Positions 1 to 7,874 of a DNA stretch of 64,000 nt are shown piece after piece. Where the stretch lies: assembly GCA_041737835.1 (NCBI GenBank), contig JBGSQY010000004.1; one strand, given 5' to 3'. This DNA comes from Bythopirellula sp041737835 (GTDB lineage: Bacteria > Planctomycetota > Planctomycetia > Pirellulales > Lacipirellulaceae). The translations under genes were made by a program, and so were the position numbers. Numbering within the stretch: the first letter of the stretch is position 1; each line of letters opens with the position of its first letter. The notes beneath the pieces were generated by a model, which saw only the letters and a list, made by a program, of their open reading frames with translations, had not been told where the DNA came from and did not search any database.

Positions 1-321
1 CCCGCGTTGATGACAGCCAGCGTGGGTGTGGCCATCGGCAAGAATTCTGACATCACGGCCGAGTCGGCCGACGTGGTGATTATGGATAGCACGCTCGAAC
101 GGGTCGACGAATTCATGCACATCAGCCGCCGCATGCGAAAGATTGCTTTGCAAAGTGCAGTCGGTGGCATGGCGCTGAGCGTTCTGGGAATGGGACTCGC
201 CAGTGTCGGGCTCTTAACTCCCGTCGCGGGGGCCGTCAGCCAAGAAGTGATCGACGTTTTGGCCGTGCTTAACGCGCTGCGTGCCGGTCTTCGACCACGG
301 CAACTCACCGACTTTAAGTGA
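1..321 (+). CDS. Metal-transporting P-type ATPase, C-terminal end (partial)
   Basis: The frame is open from the first base, so only the last ~106 residues are visible. It starts with PALMTASVGVAIG, equivalent to the hinge motif of heavy-metal P1B ATPases (usually GINDAPALA..DVGIAMG). It continues with SADVVIMDSTLERVDEFMHISRR, the usual link to the last membrane pair, then a hydrophobic segment (GGMALSVLGMGLASVGLLTPVAGAVSQEVIDVLAVLNALR). The EVIDVLAVLNALR ending is typical of Zn/Cd/Pb-type pumps. ATP-driven metal export at the cytoplasmic membrane is the family role. The metal cannot be told because the CPx motif lies upstream of the window. Confidence 0.85.
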   Translation, partial: PALMTASVGVAIGKNSDITAESADVVIMDSTLERVDEFMHISRRMRKIALQSAVGGMALSVLGMGLASVGLLTPVAGAVSQEVIDVLAVLNALRAGLRPRQLTDFK

Positions 322-358
322 ACTTTGTCGGATGACGGGCTGCCAGTATCATGGCCGC

Positions 359-1060
359 ATGTCATTTCTCAAAACTATGATCGAAGACCACCGTAGCCGG
401 TGGGGTCGCGCTTTCGACTTGTTTATTCAAGCGACCATTTTGGTGTCGCTGATTTCGTTTTCGATCGAAACCTTGCCGGACTTGCCCCCGGGGATTGAAA
501 GCTCGCTGGAACGGCTCAATATTCTGATTGTGGCCATCTTCACGGTTGAGTATGTGCTGCGAATATTCGTCGCCGAGCGGCCGCTGGCTTATATTTTCAG
601 CTTTTACGGGTTGATCGATCTGCTGGCGATCTTGCCGTTTTACATTCTCTCAGAACTCGATCTGCGCAGCATTCGTGCGTTTCGCTTTTTGCGGTTGTTT
701 CGAGCGTTCAAACTGGTTCGCTACAGCAAAGCAATCAGCCGCTTTCATCGGGCATTTCTCATCGCCAAGGAGGAGTTGATCCTCTTTGTCTGCGTGGCAA
801 TATTGCTGCTCTATTTTTCCGCCGTGGGAATCTATTACTTCGAGCATGAGGCCCAGCCCGACAAGTTCTCGTCGGTGTTCCACAGCATGTGGTGGTCCGT
901 GGAAACACTGACCACCGTCGGTTACGGTGACATAATTCCCGTCACAGTCGGTGGCAAAGTTTTCACGCTTGCCATTCTTCTGATCGGCTTGGGTATCGTC
1001 TCAGTCCCCGCGGGCTTGGTCGCGTCGGCTCTCTCCAAAGCGCGAGCGATGGAAGAGTAA
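359..1060 (+). CDS. Voltage-gated-type potassium channel (6 TM)
   Basis: A 233-residue ion channel with the full S1-S6 layout. S1 is near residues 10-35, S2 near 43-68 and S3 near 70-92. An arginine-rich S4 follows (RSIRAFRFLRLFRAFKLVR), then S5 near 135-165. The pore helix and selectivity filter read WWSVETLTTVGYGD, and S6 follows. TVGYGD is the diagnostic K+ filter. S4 carries regularly spaced Arg/Lys, so voltage sensing is plausible. The frame is open further upstream to 281, overlapping the ATPase gene. I chose the ATG at 359 because the residues before it look non-conserved; it has no strong ribosome binding site. The last residues are ALSKARAMEE, with no regulatory C-terminal domain. 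Confidence 0.88.
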   Translation: MSFLKTMIEDHRSRWGRAFDLFIQATILVSLISFSIETLPDLPPGIESSLERLNILIVAIFTVEYVLRIFVAERPLAYIFSFYGLIDLLAILPFYILSELDLRSIRAFRFLRLFRAFKLVRYSKAISRFHRAFLIAKEELILFVCVAILLLYFSAVGIYYFEHEAQPDKFSSVFHSMWWSVETLTTVGYGDIIPVTVGGKVFTLAILLIGLGIVSVPAGLVASALSKARAMEE

Positions 1061-1107
1061 GCGCAGCCCCCTCCCAGTGCTTGGGGAAGGACTTCGCAAG
1101 AGTCCCC

Positions 1108-1875
1108 TTACAACCCCGGACTGCTGTGCATGATCCCGCCATCAGAAAAAATCGTGGTGGCAGTGATGTAACTCGCCCCGTCGCCGGCCAGAAACGCTAC
1201 GACGCTGGCAATCTCTTCCGGCTTGGCCATCCGGCCGATGGGAATTGCATCGTCGAGTTTCTTGAGCAACGCCGGATCATTCATGGTCGAGGTGTTGATC
1301 GGCGTGGCCACGGCACCTGGTCCGACTCCCACCACGAGGATGTTGTGCGATGCGAGTTCCACTCCGGCCGTGCGAGTGAGCATCCGCATGCCCCCTTTGG
1401 AGAGACAATAGGCCGTGTTTCCCGGCATGGGCCAGTCTTCATGCACCGAGGTGATGTTGATAATCCGCCCGCCGCTCCCTTGTTTAATCATTTGCTTGGC
1501 GGCGATTTGCGTGCCGAAAAAGGCGCTCTTGAGATTGATGTTGAGCACCTTTTCGTACTGCGCTTCGGTGGTATCCAAAATGGAAGTGCGCGTCTCGACG
1601 CCGGCATTATTCACCATCACGTCGACTCGTCCGAATTTTTCGACCGCACCGGCGATGAGCTTTTCAAGATCGGCCACCTGGCTCACGTCGGCCTTGATAC
1701 CGATGGCTTGATCCCCAAGGGCAGCCACTCGTTTTTCAAGGTCTTCGGTAGCCTGCGGATTCGAGACATAGTCGATGGCGATATTTGCTCCTTGCTTGGC
1801 CAATTCCAAGACGATGGCCATGCCGATGCCGCTGTTACCGCCCGTGACGATGGCGACTTTTCCTTTGAGACTCAT
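1108..1875 (-). CDS. SDR-family NAD(P)-dependent oxidoreductase (glucose 1-dehydrogenase-like)
   Basis: A 255-residue classical short-chain dehydrogenase with a Rossmann fold. Visible motifs are TGGNSGIG (cofactor loop, near residue 11), NNAG (near 90), a catalytic Ser in NITSVHED and YCLSK (Tyr-Lys pair). The C-terminal SDGGIMHSSPGL is the usual substrate-loop end. Its overall look is closest to glucose 1-dehydrogenase-like SDRs, but SDR substrate cannot be read from sequence. The ATG is preceded by AAGGAAG at good spacing. It is the last gene of a minus-strand operon, only 17 bp after the GMC oxidoreductase and downstream of a GH63 glycosidase, which suggests a sugar or sugar-alcohol substrate. 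Confidence 0.9.
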   Translation of the reverse strand: MSLKGKVAIVTGGNSGIGMAIVLELAKQGANIAIDYVSNPQATEDLEKRVAALGDQAIGIKADVSQVADLEKLIAGAVEKFGRVDVMVNNAGVETRTSILDTTEAQYEKVLNINLKSAFFGTQIAAKQMIKQGSGGRIINITSVHEDWPMPGNTAYCLSKGGMRMLTRTAGVELASHNILVVGVGPGAVATPINTSTMNDPALLKKLDDAIPIGRMAKPEEIASVVAFLAGDGASYITATTIFSDGGIMHSSPGL

Positions 1876-1892
1876 ATTGGCACTTCCTTATA

Positions 1893-3440
1893 TTAAATGC
1901 GTTCGAGCAAATGATCGCCGACGCGCAAGGCGTTGGCCATCGCCGTCAGGGCAGGGTTCACCGCTCCAATGCTGGGATAAAAACTGGTGTCGACCACATA
2001 AAGATTGTCGAGTTCGTGTGCCTTGCAATTCGTGTTGAGCACCGATGTTTGGGGATCACTACCAAAGCGGCAGGTCCCCGATTGATGCGCAACACCCCCC
2101 ACGTCGATTTCGTTCTTCATGTAAAGATTGCGGGGGATCAAATGATCGTGCATGTCGAGGCTGCTGAGCATCGACTTGAGCTTCTCGTAGAGCTTTAGCT
2201 TGGCCGTTTGATTCGTCGGTGTGTAGCTGAGCGTAATATTGCCTTGGCGATCGACCGTGACGCGGTTTTCGCTGCGCGGGAGATCTTCAGTCGAAAGCCA
2301 AAAATCGACCGCATGCCTTGCGATCATTTCCAATGACCACTGCGGAGCGAGCGCCGTCTCGATCGGCTTCTCGCCACGAAACATGGGTGCCTGCGACTTG
2401 CCGATCATCTGAATGTTCCCCATCGGGAATTCATAGCCTGGCATGCCGAAGTAAAAATCGTTGATCCCCAGCGTCTTTTGATACTGCGTGGGGTTAGGCT
2501 CTTTGGAGAGCGCGAGCACAGCCTGGCTGTTGTGGAACATGTAGTTGCGACCAACTTGATCCGAGCCATTGGCAAGCCCACGCGGATGCTTGTCGTTGGC
2601 CGACATCAGCAGCAACTTCGCCGAGTTGGCGGCACCGCAGGAAACAACGACGATCCCCGCTTCATAGGTTTCTTGCTGGCCATCGTGGTTAACAATCACT
2701 TTGGTGGCGGCAGTCCCCGTGGAATTGGTTTCTAACTTCTCGACCAACGCCTTCGTGAGTAGCGTCACGTTGGGATGCTCAATCGCGGGGCGAACGGCTA
2801 GTACTTCGGCATCGCTTTTGGCATGCACTAGGCAAGGAAAGCCGTCGCAATCGATGCAGCGTACGCACCGGCTGTACGGCATGTTGCTTTCGTCGAGCAT
2901 AATGCCGCAGGGTGTATGAAACGGATGATAACCGGCGCGAGCCAAGTCCTCGGCAAGTTTTGCGATGCGAGGCTCATGCGACACCGGCGGGTGAGGGTAG
3001 GGGGCACTGCAAGGAGGTTCGGTCGGATCTTCGCCCCGCACACCATGCACGTGATACATCTGCTCTGCTAGCGTGTAGTAAGGTTCAAGTTCGTCATAGC
3101 TGATCGGCCAGGCCGGCGAGATACCATCTTCGTGCTGCCGTTCGCTGAAGTCTTCTTGGCGGAGGCGATAGAGCGCGGCGCCATACATCTTGGTTGCCCC
3201 ACCGACAAAATAATGCGTGCCGGGTTGAAACGGCTTGCCTTGTTTGTCATGCCAGATGTCTGTCGACACATAGCGATTGTTGACGAAAACTTCCTCGGTG
3301 AGCCAATTCTGCGGCTCGCGCGGCAGCCAGTCGCCGCGCTCGATGATCAGAATGCGTTTTCCAGAAGGGGCCAGCCGGTGGGCCAGGGTGCCGCCCCCCG
3401 CGCCACTGCCAATAATGATGACGTCGTAAGTGTTGGCCAT
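1893..3440 (-). CDS. GMC-family FAD-dependent oxidoreductase
   Basis: A 515-residue flavoprotein. The N-terminus has the FAD-binding beta-alpha-beta (YDVIIIGSGAGGGTLAHRL) with the ERG continuation. The C-terminal GMC domain has the conserved His and Asn in GVAHQSGTCRFG and VNPALTAMANALR. A cysteine cluster CVRCIDCDGFPC sits near the middle; several GMC relatives carry such a cluster and its role is not clear to me. GMC enzymes oxidise alcohols or sugars, passing electrons to oxygen, quinones or cytochromes. No signal peptide is visible, so a cytoplasmic or peripheral membrane place is likely. It lies 87 bp after the GH63 gene and 17 bp before the SDR gene. Confidence 0.9.
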   Translation of the reverse strand: MANTYDVIIIGSGAGGGTLAHRLAPSGKRILIIERGDWLPREPQNWLTEEVFVNNRYVSTDIWHDKQGKPFQPGTHYFVGGATKMYGAALYRLRQEDFSERQHEDGISPAWPISYDELEPYYTLAEQMYHVHGVRGEDPTEPPCSAPYPHPPVSHEPRIAKLAEDLARAGYHPFHTPCGIMLDESNMPYSRCVRCIDCDGFPCLVHAKSDAEVLAVRPAIEHPNVTLLTKALVEKLETNSTGTAATKVIVNHDGQQETYEAGIVVVSCGAANSAKLLLMSANDKHPRGLANGSDQVGRNYMFHNSQAVLALSKEPNPTQYQKTLGINDFYFGMPGYEFPMGNIQMIGKSQAPMFRGEKPIETALAPQWSLEMIARHAVDFWLSTEDLPRSENRVTVDRQGNITLSYTPTNQTAKLKLYEKLKSMLSSLDMHDHLIPRNLYMKNEIDVGGVAHQSGTCRFGSDPQTSVLNTNCKAHELDNLYVVDTSFYPSIGAVNPALTAMANALRVGDHLLERI

Positions 3441-3527
3441 GGCTATTACCGCGCGGGTTTAAGTGGGAAGGCTGACAAACACAACCGATGAGCGAGAGGT
3501 AAGTGTAAGCGAATAATAAGTTCTGTC

Positions 3528-6191
3528 TTAGCTGCGTCCATGTTGTTCCCAGTATTCATAGAGCAACGACACGACTAACGCCGTCCAGCCGGTTTGATGG
3601 CTCGCCCCGAGTCCCGCCCCATTATCGCCATGGAAGTACTCATTAAAGGGAATGCAATCACGCCAAGCGGGATCATTCTGAAAAAGATCGTTACCGCCGA
3701 ACACGGCACGGCGGCCGTTCTCATCGCGCAAGAAGATATTGGTCAGCCGATGCGCAATTTCGTGGGCGACCTCATCAAGTCCAAGCATCTGGCTCGATCC
3801 CGTCGGGCATTCCACTTTTAGGTTGTCCCCGAAATACAGCGAGAACTCATGCAGCGAGCGAATGATAAGGTAATTCACAGGAAACCAAATGGGCCCTCGC
3901 CAATTGGAATTGCCGCCGAACAATCGGCTGTCGGATTCAGCCGGCAGATATTTGATGACGAACTCTTCGCCATCGAGTGAAAACTCATAGGGATGATCTT
4001 TGTGATAACGCGACAACGCTCGGATGCCGTAATCGGAAAGAAACTCCTCGGGGTCGAGCATTCGCCGCAGAATGGCTTTCAAACGATCCGTGGAAAGAAT
4101 CGCCAAAAGTTGCGTTCCACCCACGCCCGGCTCAAGCACGGAGGCGACATTTTTTAGCAAGTCGGGACGATTCTCGACAAACCATTGTGTTCGCTCGCGA
4201 AAGTCAACAAGCTCTTTGGTTCTCTCAGACGTGGCCGCGCAGACCGCGAACAAGGGGATGAGTCCGACCATCGAATGAATTCTTAACGGCTGGCCTTCAC
4301 CGGAGGGAAGTTGAATCACGTCGTAAAAGAATTCATCCTGGGTGTCCCACAAATGAATGCCGCAGCCATCGATGTTGGTCATCGCGTGGGCGATATACAG
4401 AAAGTGCTCGAAATACTTAACGGCCATGTTCTGGTAGATGGCATCTTCCTGCGACAATTCAATCGCCATGGTAAGCATCGTCACACAGTACAACGCCATC
4501 CAACTTGTGCCGTCGGACTGCTCAAGCCGTTCGCCGTTGGAAAGTGGGCGGTCGCGATCGAACACGCCGATGTTGTCCATTCCCAGAAAGCCACCGCCAA
4601 AAACGTCGCGTCCTTCGCTGTCTTTGCGGTTGATCCAGAAATTGAAGTTGAGCATTTCATTTTGGAAAATTTCCTTGAGAAATGCCGTGTCGCCCTTACC
4701 GGTGATATCGCAATCAATTTGATAAACCCGCCATGCGGCCCAGCCAATCACGGGAGGATTCACGTCGTCGAAGTTCCATTCATAGGCCGGATACTGGCCG
4801 TTGGCGTGCTGATACCACTCGAAGCCCATCTGCCGCAGCTGTTGCTTCGCAAATGCGGGGTCGATATGTGACATCGCCACGCAATGAAACGCCAAATCCC
4901 ACGAGGCATACCAGGGATATTCCCACGTGTCGGGCATGAGAATCACCTCGGCATTGTGCAATTCCTTCCAATGAGAATTGCGGGCTTGCCAGCGCGATTC
5001 CGGAGGCTTGGGTTGGGTGGGATCCCCCTTGAGCCAACGATACACGTCGTAGTGATAGTATTGCTTTGACCACAGCAATCCCGCGAACGCCTGCCGCGCG
5101 ACAAGCTGTTGGTCTTCGGTCATCGTGGGGGGATGCAGGGCGTCGTAAAACTGATCTGCTTCCGCGCGACGAGCGACAAATGTTTCGTCGAAGCCGCCAA
5201 ATGGTGCGGTGAGCTCGGTTGGCGAGAATCGTACATCAACAGTGAACGACCCTCCCGCGGGTATCACCGCCCGGGCGTGCGCCGCAACCTTGCTGCCTTG
5301 CTGAAAATTCACGGCATCTTGATGCTTGTCGACGACGTATTCATGAATTCCATCTTTGGCGTACGGTGAAGTATTGTTGAGGGCATTGTAGAGTCGCTCA
5401 AAATTTGTTTCGTTCTCGGTGAATAACAACTCAAGTGGCTGGCCATCTTCCGAACGGACATACCACCAGCGCTCGTCCAAAAGGTCATGAGCCGTATGCA
5501 CGGCACCGGGGGCGAACGCTTGTATCGTCTCGCGTTGGCCATTTACGTCCCAGCTCCAGTTATTGCGAAACCAAAGGTGCGGCAGAATGTGCAGCGGTGC
5601 CGCATCAGGTCCCCGATTGACAGCCGTGATGCGACAGAGAATGTCCTCGGGGCTTGCCTTAGCGTATTCGATCGTGATGTCGAAATACTTGTTGGCGAGA
5701 AATTCGTCGTGGAGTGCGTCAAGCAATTCGTACTCAGGCTGCGATTGATCACGGCTGCCGTTGACTTTAACCAAATCATCGTAGGGATAAGCCGTCTGCG
5801 GATACTTGTACAGCATCCGCATGTACGAGTGCGTCGGCGTTCCATCGAGAAAGAAATAGTACTCTTTGACATCCTCACCGTGGTTGCCTTGCTGGTTGGT
5901 GAGGCCGAACATTCGCTCTTTGAGAATGTGATCCTGCTCGTTCCAGAATGCCACGGCCAGGCAGAGGTGCTGTTTGTCGTCGCAAAACCCGCCGATGCCG
6001 TCTTCACTCCAACGGAATGCGCGGCTGCGGGCATGATCGTGCGGGAAATAATTCCAAGCATCACCATTCGCACTGTAATCCTCGCGGACCGTGCCCCAGG
6101 CACGATCGCTCAGGTAAGTGCCCCAGCGTTTCCAGTCCGCCTTGCCGGCATTTTGTTCGACAAGTCGATCTCGTTCAGGATTGGTAGGCAT
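3528..6191 (-). CDS. GH63/MGH1-type glucosidase
   Basis: An 887-residue protein of the mannosyl-oligosaccharide-glucosidase type with an (alpha/alpha)6 barrel. The N-terminal part (WGTYLSDRAWGTVREDYS, then FRWSEDGIGGFCDD) is typical of bacterial members. The catalytic half contains WEYPWYASWDLAFH, whose Asp corresponds to the general acid region, then NGQYPAYEWNFDDVNPPVIGWA and GNSNWRGPIWFPVNYL. No signal peptide is seen, so it probably acts in the cytoplasm on a glucosylated small molecule or oligosaccharide; bacterial relatives include glucosylglycerate and kojibiose/nigerose hydrolases. It is the first gene of the three-gene minus-strand operon with the GMC and SDR oxidoreductases, which suggests release and oxidation of a sugar. 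The true substrate is unknown. Confidence 0.88.
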   Translation of the reverse strand: MPTNPERDRLVEQNAGKADWKRWGTYLSDRAWGTVREDYSANGDAWNYFPHDHARSRAFRWSEDGIGGFCDDKQHLCLAVAFWNEQDHILKERMFGLTNQQGNHGEDVKEYYFFLDGTPTHSYMRMLYKYPQTAYPYDDLVKVNGSRDQSQPEYELLDALHDEFLANKYFDITIEYAKASPEDILCRITAVNRGPDAAPLHILPHLWFRNNWSWDVNGQRETIQAFAPGAVHTAHDLLDERWWYVRSEDGQPLELLFTENETNFERLYNALNNTSPYAKDGIHEYVVDKHQDAVNFQQGSKVAAHARAVIPAGGSFTVDVRFSPTELTAPFGGFDETFVARRAEADQFYDALHPPTMTEDQQLVARQAFAGLLWSKQYYHYDVYRWLKGDPTQPKPPESRWQARNSHWKELHNAEVILMPDTWEYPWYASWDLAFHCVAMSHIDPAFAKQQLRQMGFEWYQHANGQYPAYEWNFDDVNPPVIGWAAWRVYQIDCDITGKGDTAFLKEIFQNEMLNFNFWINRKDSEGRDVFGGGFLGMDNIGVFDRDRPLSNGERLEQSDGTSWMALYCVTMLTMAIELSQEDAIYQNMAVKYFEHFLYIAHAMTNIDGCGIHLWDTQDEFFYDVIQLPSGEGQPLRIHSMVGLIPLFAVCAATSERTKELVDFRERTQWFVENRPDLLKNVASVLEPGVGGTQLLAILSTDRLKAILRRMLDPEEFLSDYGIRALSRYHKDHPYEFSLDGEEFVIKYLPAESDSRLFGGNSNWRGPIWFPVNYLIIRSLHEFSLYFGDNLKVECPTGSSQMLGLDEVAHEIAHRLTNIFLRDENGRRAVFGGNDLFQNDPAWRDCIPFNEYFHGDNGAGLGASHQTGWTALVVSLLYEYWEQHGRS

Positions 6192-6283
6192 CGGGCAACG
6201 CGGGCTGGAGCAACGACGAACTTAAGAGGTTCTCTATTGTGTTCGCTGTTTCTTATCCACGCCAGACCGATGCCGCGTGAGGA

Positions 6284-6691
6284 TCAATTCTGTGAAGGTT
6301 GCGGGAACGGTTCGACGTGAACTTCGCCTCGTCGACCAAAGTAAAGAGCTTGTCGCCCCGTGATTTGCACGAAATAGCCGACGCAGCCCGCGGCCATCGT
6401 CTTTTGCAGGAACTCAGGATAAGTGTGTTCGCCTCGTTGGCTTTGGCGGATCGCCTGTTCGACGCGAGCTTCTGAAAACTCCGAGTCGATCGTTTCAGCG
6501 GGATGCGGGACCGCCACGACGCATGATTCGCCGCTTGAGAAGTAATAGGTGTTCTCCTGGCGGCAATAATCGGTGTGGTAACGCTCGACGCCGATTGCAG
6601 CGAGTTCTTGGATGAAATCAGGAAAGATGATCTCGCCAGCGCGAGAGCGTTTGGTTAATTCAGCGAGGTGAGTGGTGGCTTCGACAGTCAT
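6284..6691 (-). CDS. DUF1398-family protein
   Basis: 135 residues starting MTVEATTHLAELTKRS. I recognise the DUF1398 (YbcV-like) pattern: a short helix-rich protein with GEIIFPDFIQELAAIGVERYHTDYCRQE followed by a sheet region. Two related halves are visible: AGEIIFPDFIQELAAIGVERYHTDY and RGEHTYPEFLQKTMAAGCVGYFVQ. The ATG at 6691 was chosen over the upstream in-frame codon at 6733 because it has AAGGAA at the right distance. It starts 13 bp after the MarR gene, so the two are co-transcribed and it is the likely regulated partner. Its biochemical function is unknown. Confidence 0.75.
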   Translation of the reverse strand: MTVEATTHLAELTKRSRAGEIIFPDFIQELAAIGVERYHTDYCRQENTYYFSSGESCVVAVPHPAETIDSEFSEARVEQAIRQSQRGEHTYPEFLQKTMAAGCVGYFVQITGRQALYFGRRGEVHVEPFPQPSQN

Positions 6692-6704
6692 GAAATGTTC
6701 CTTG

Positions 6705-7163
6705 TTAAGTGGTGGGTGTTTCCTTAAGCCCACGCTCGGCGACGATTTGCTTTAGAAGTGAAGCTAGTTGAGACCGCTGCTTGTCGTTGAGCGAACTAAA
6801 AAATTCTTCGTCGTTCTCATCAGCGAGCGCAGCAAGCTTAGGGACCATTGCTCGCCCGGCCGGAGTGAGGAAGATCGATTGAAATCGGCGGTCGGCTTTT
6901 TCTACGCGAATTTGCACGAGTTTTTTCTCGACAAGCCGGTCGACCAGCTTGGAAATGGCCCCCCGCGTCATGCCGAGTTGCTCGGCAATTTGGCTGGGAT
7001 TAATGTCATCCGTGGTAAAAAGAATGCGCAGCACGACCCATTCGGCGACGGTCACGCCGTGGGATTCTACCTTCGCTTTGAAGGCATGCGACACGTGATT
7101 CGACACGAGCCGCAGCCAATAGCCGAGATGATCTTCGAGATTGCTAATAGACGACTTAGACAT
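6705..7163 (-). CDS. MarR-family transcriptional regulator
   Basis: A 152-residue winged-helix regulator. The N-terminal dimer helix (LEDHLGYWLRLVSNHVSHAFKAKVE) is followed by the HTH (TTDDINPSQIAEQLGMTRGAISKLVDRLVEKKLV) and the wing (ADRRFQSIFLTPAGRAMVPKL), then the C-terminal dimer helix. No conserved redox cysteine of the OhrR type stands out, so the signal is probably a small ligand. A 36-bp palindrome overlaps its promoter/leader and even its ribosome binding site, a strong sign of autoregulation. It is followed by the DUF1398 gene in the same operon. Confidence 0.92.
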   Translation of the reverse strand: MSKSSISNLEDHLGYWLRLVSNHVSHAFKAKVESHGVTVAEWVVLRILFTTDDINPSQIAEQLGMTRGAISKLVDRLVEKKLVQIRVEKADRRFQSIFLTPAGRAMVPKLAALADENDEEFFSSLNDKQRSQLASLLKQIVAERGLKETPTT

Positions 7164-7167
7164 ACAT

Positions 7168-7203
7168 ACCTCTAAACAGTTTCCTAGGAAACTATTTAGA
7201 GGT
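7168..7203. promoter_or_regulatory. Palindromic MarR operator candidate
   Basis: A 36-bp inverted repeat in which 17 of 18 base pairs match. The core AGTTTCCTAGGAAACT is a perfect 16-bp palindrome, flanked by ACCTCTAAA and its complement TTTAGAGGT. Read on the minus strand, the arm nearest the gene contains the AGAGG that serves as the Shine-Dalgarno of the MarR gene, whose ATG is at 7163. A bound repressor dimer would therefore cover the start of the transcript. Confidence 0.8.
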
Positions 7204-7238
7204 TACTGCTGCTGGAGGTTGTCGTCAAGCGGATTTTG

Positions 7239-7592
7239 TTAGAGAGCTTCTTCGCCCGCAAAAGAAGGGCGGCCCTTGGCCTGATCGAGTCGATCGAAGT
7301 GCGTCGCCAGAGCCTTTTCCAGCTTCGCGATGGCACCATCTAGGGATTGATCGACAGTCGACGCCGTGGCGGTCACGGTGAGCGGTTGCCGACCCGAAAT
7401 GCGTGCCTCCATCGCACACCGTTTGTCATTACTGCCCGATTTGTGCCCACTATTTTCATCGGAGAGGTGCACGTGCACGCTGGTAATGCGTCGTTGAAAT
7501 CGTTCGAGCGTGTCTTGAACGAGAGCTTGTACGTAATCGGCGAGTTTCGCAGTGCCTTCAATATGGTTGTCGGTGCCGAGTTGAACTTGCAT
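7239..7592 (-). CDS. Ribosome hibernation factor, HPF/RaiA family (short form)
   Basis: 117 residues with the S30EA/sigma-54-modulation fold: N-terminal QVQLGTDNHIEGTAKLADYVQALVQDTLERFQRRITSVHVHLSDEN, then MEARISGRQPLTVTATASTVDQSLDGAIAKLEKAL. Family members bind the 30S decoding channel and silence ribosomes in starvation. It lacks the C-terminal dimerisation domain of long HPF, so it resembles RaiA/short HPF. The ATG at 7592 was preferred to an in-frame codon at 7643 because GGGGGAA precedes it. It lies upstream of marR on the same strand, with the operator between them. Confidence 0.85.
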   Translation of the reverse strand: MQVQLGTDNHIEGTAKLADYVQALVQDTLERFQRRITSVHVHLSDENSGHKSGSNDKRCAMEARISGRQPLTVTATASTVDQSLDGAIAKLEKALATHFDRLDQAKGRPSFAGEEAL

Positions 7593-7823
7593 AATTCCCC
7601 CAATCTTGCGGAGACAGAAAACACGAGAGCAAAAGCTGATCACTCTCTAAAGAAAAGTACGTTAAAACGACGACAAGGTTCGTTCAAAAAGCCACGAATA
7701 GTATTCTACAAATCCCGTTCCAAAAGCGCTCCATCCCGGCGTGATCCTAGGGAAATCCGGAGCGAGACTTGTTGCAATCCACCATTTCGGTATGCCCGAC
7801 ACGCATTCCGTCTGGTACAATAA

Positions 7824-7862
7824 GTGCCCGTGAGGCCGTGGCCTCGCAGGGGCGCTTTTCTT
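7824..7862 (+). promoter_or_regulatory. Terminator-like hairpin in the leader of the GH44 gene
   Basis: Nested stems GTGCCC/GGGCGC (7824-7829 with 7850-7855) and GAGGCC/GGCCTC (7832-7837 with 7840-7845) are followed at once by TTTTCTT. It looks like an intrinsic terminator placed 12 nt before the start codon, so it may be an attenuator or the end of an upstream transcript. The 9-mer GCTTTTCTT recurs in the leader of the beta-helix gene at 21203. Confidence 0.45.
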
Positions 7863-7874
7863 GGGAACGACATC

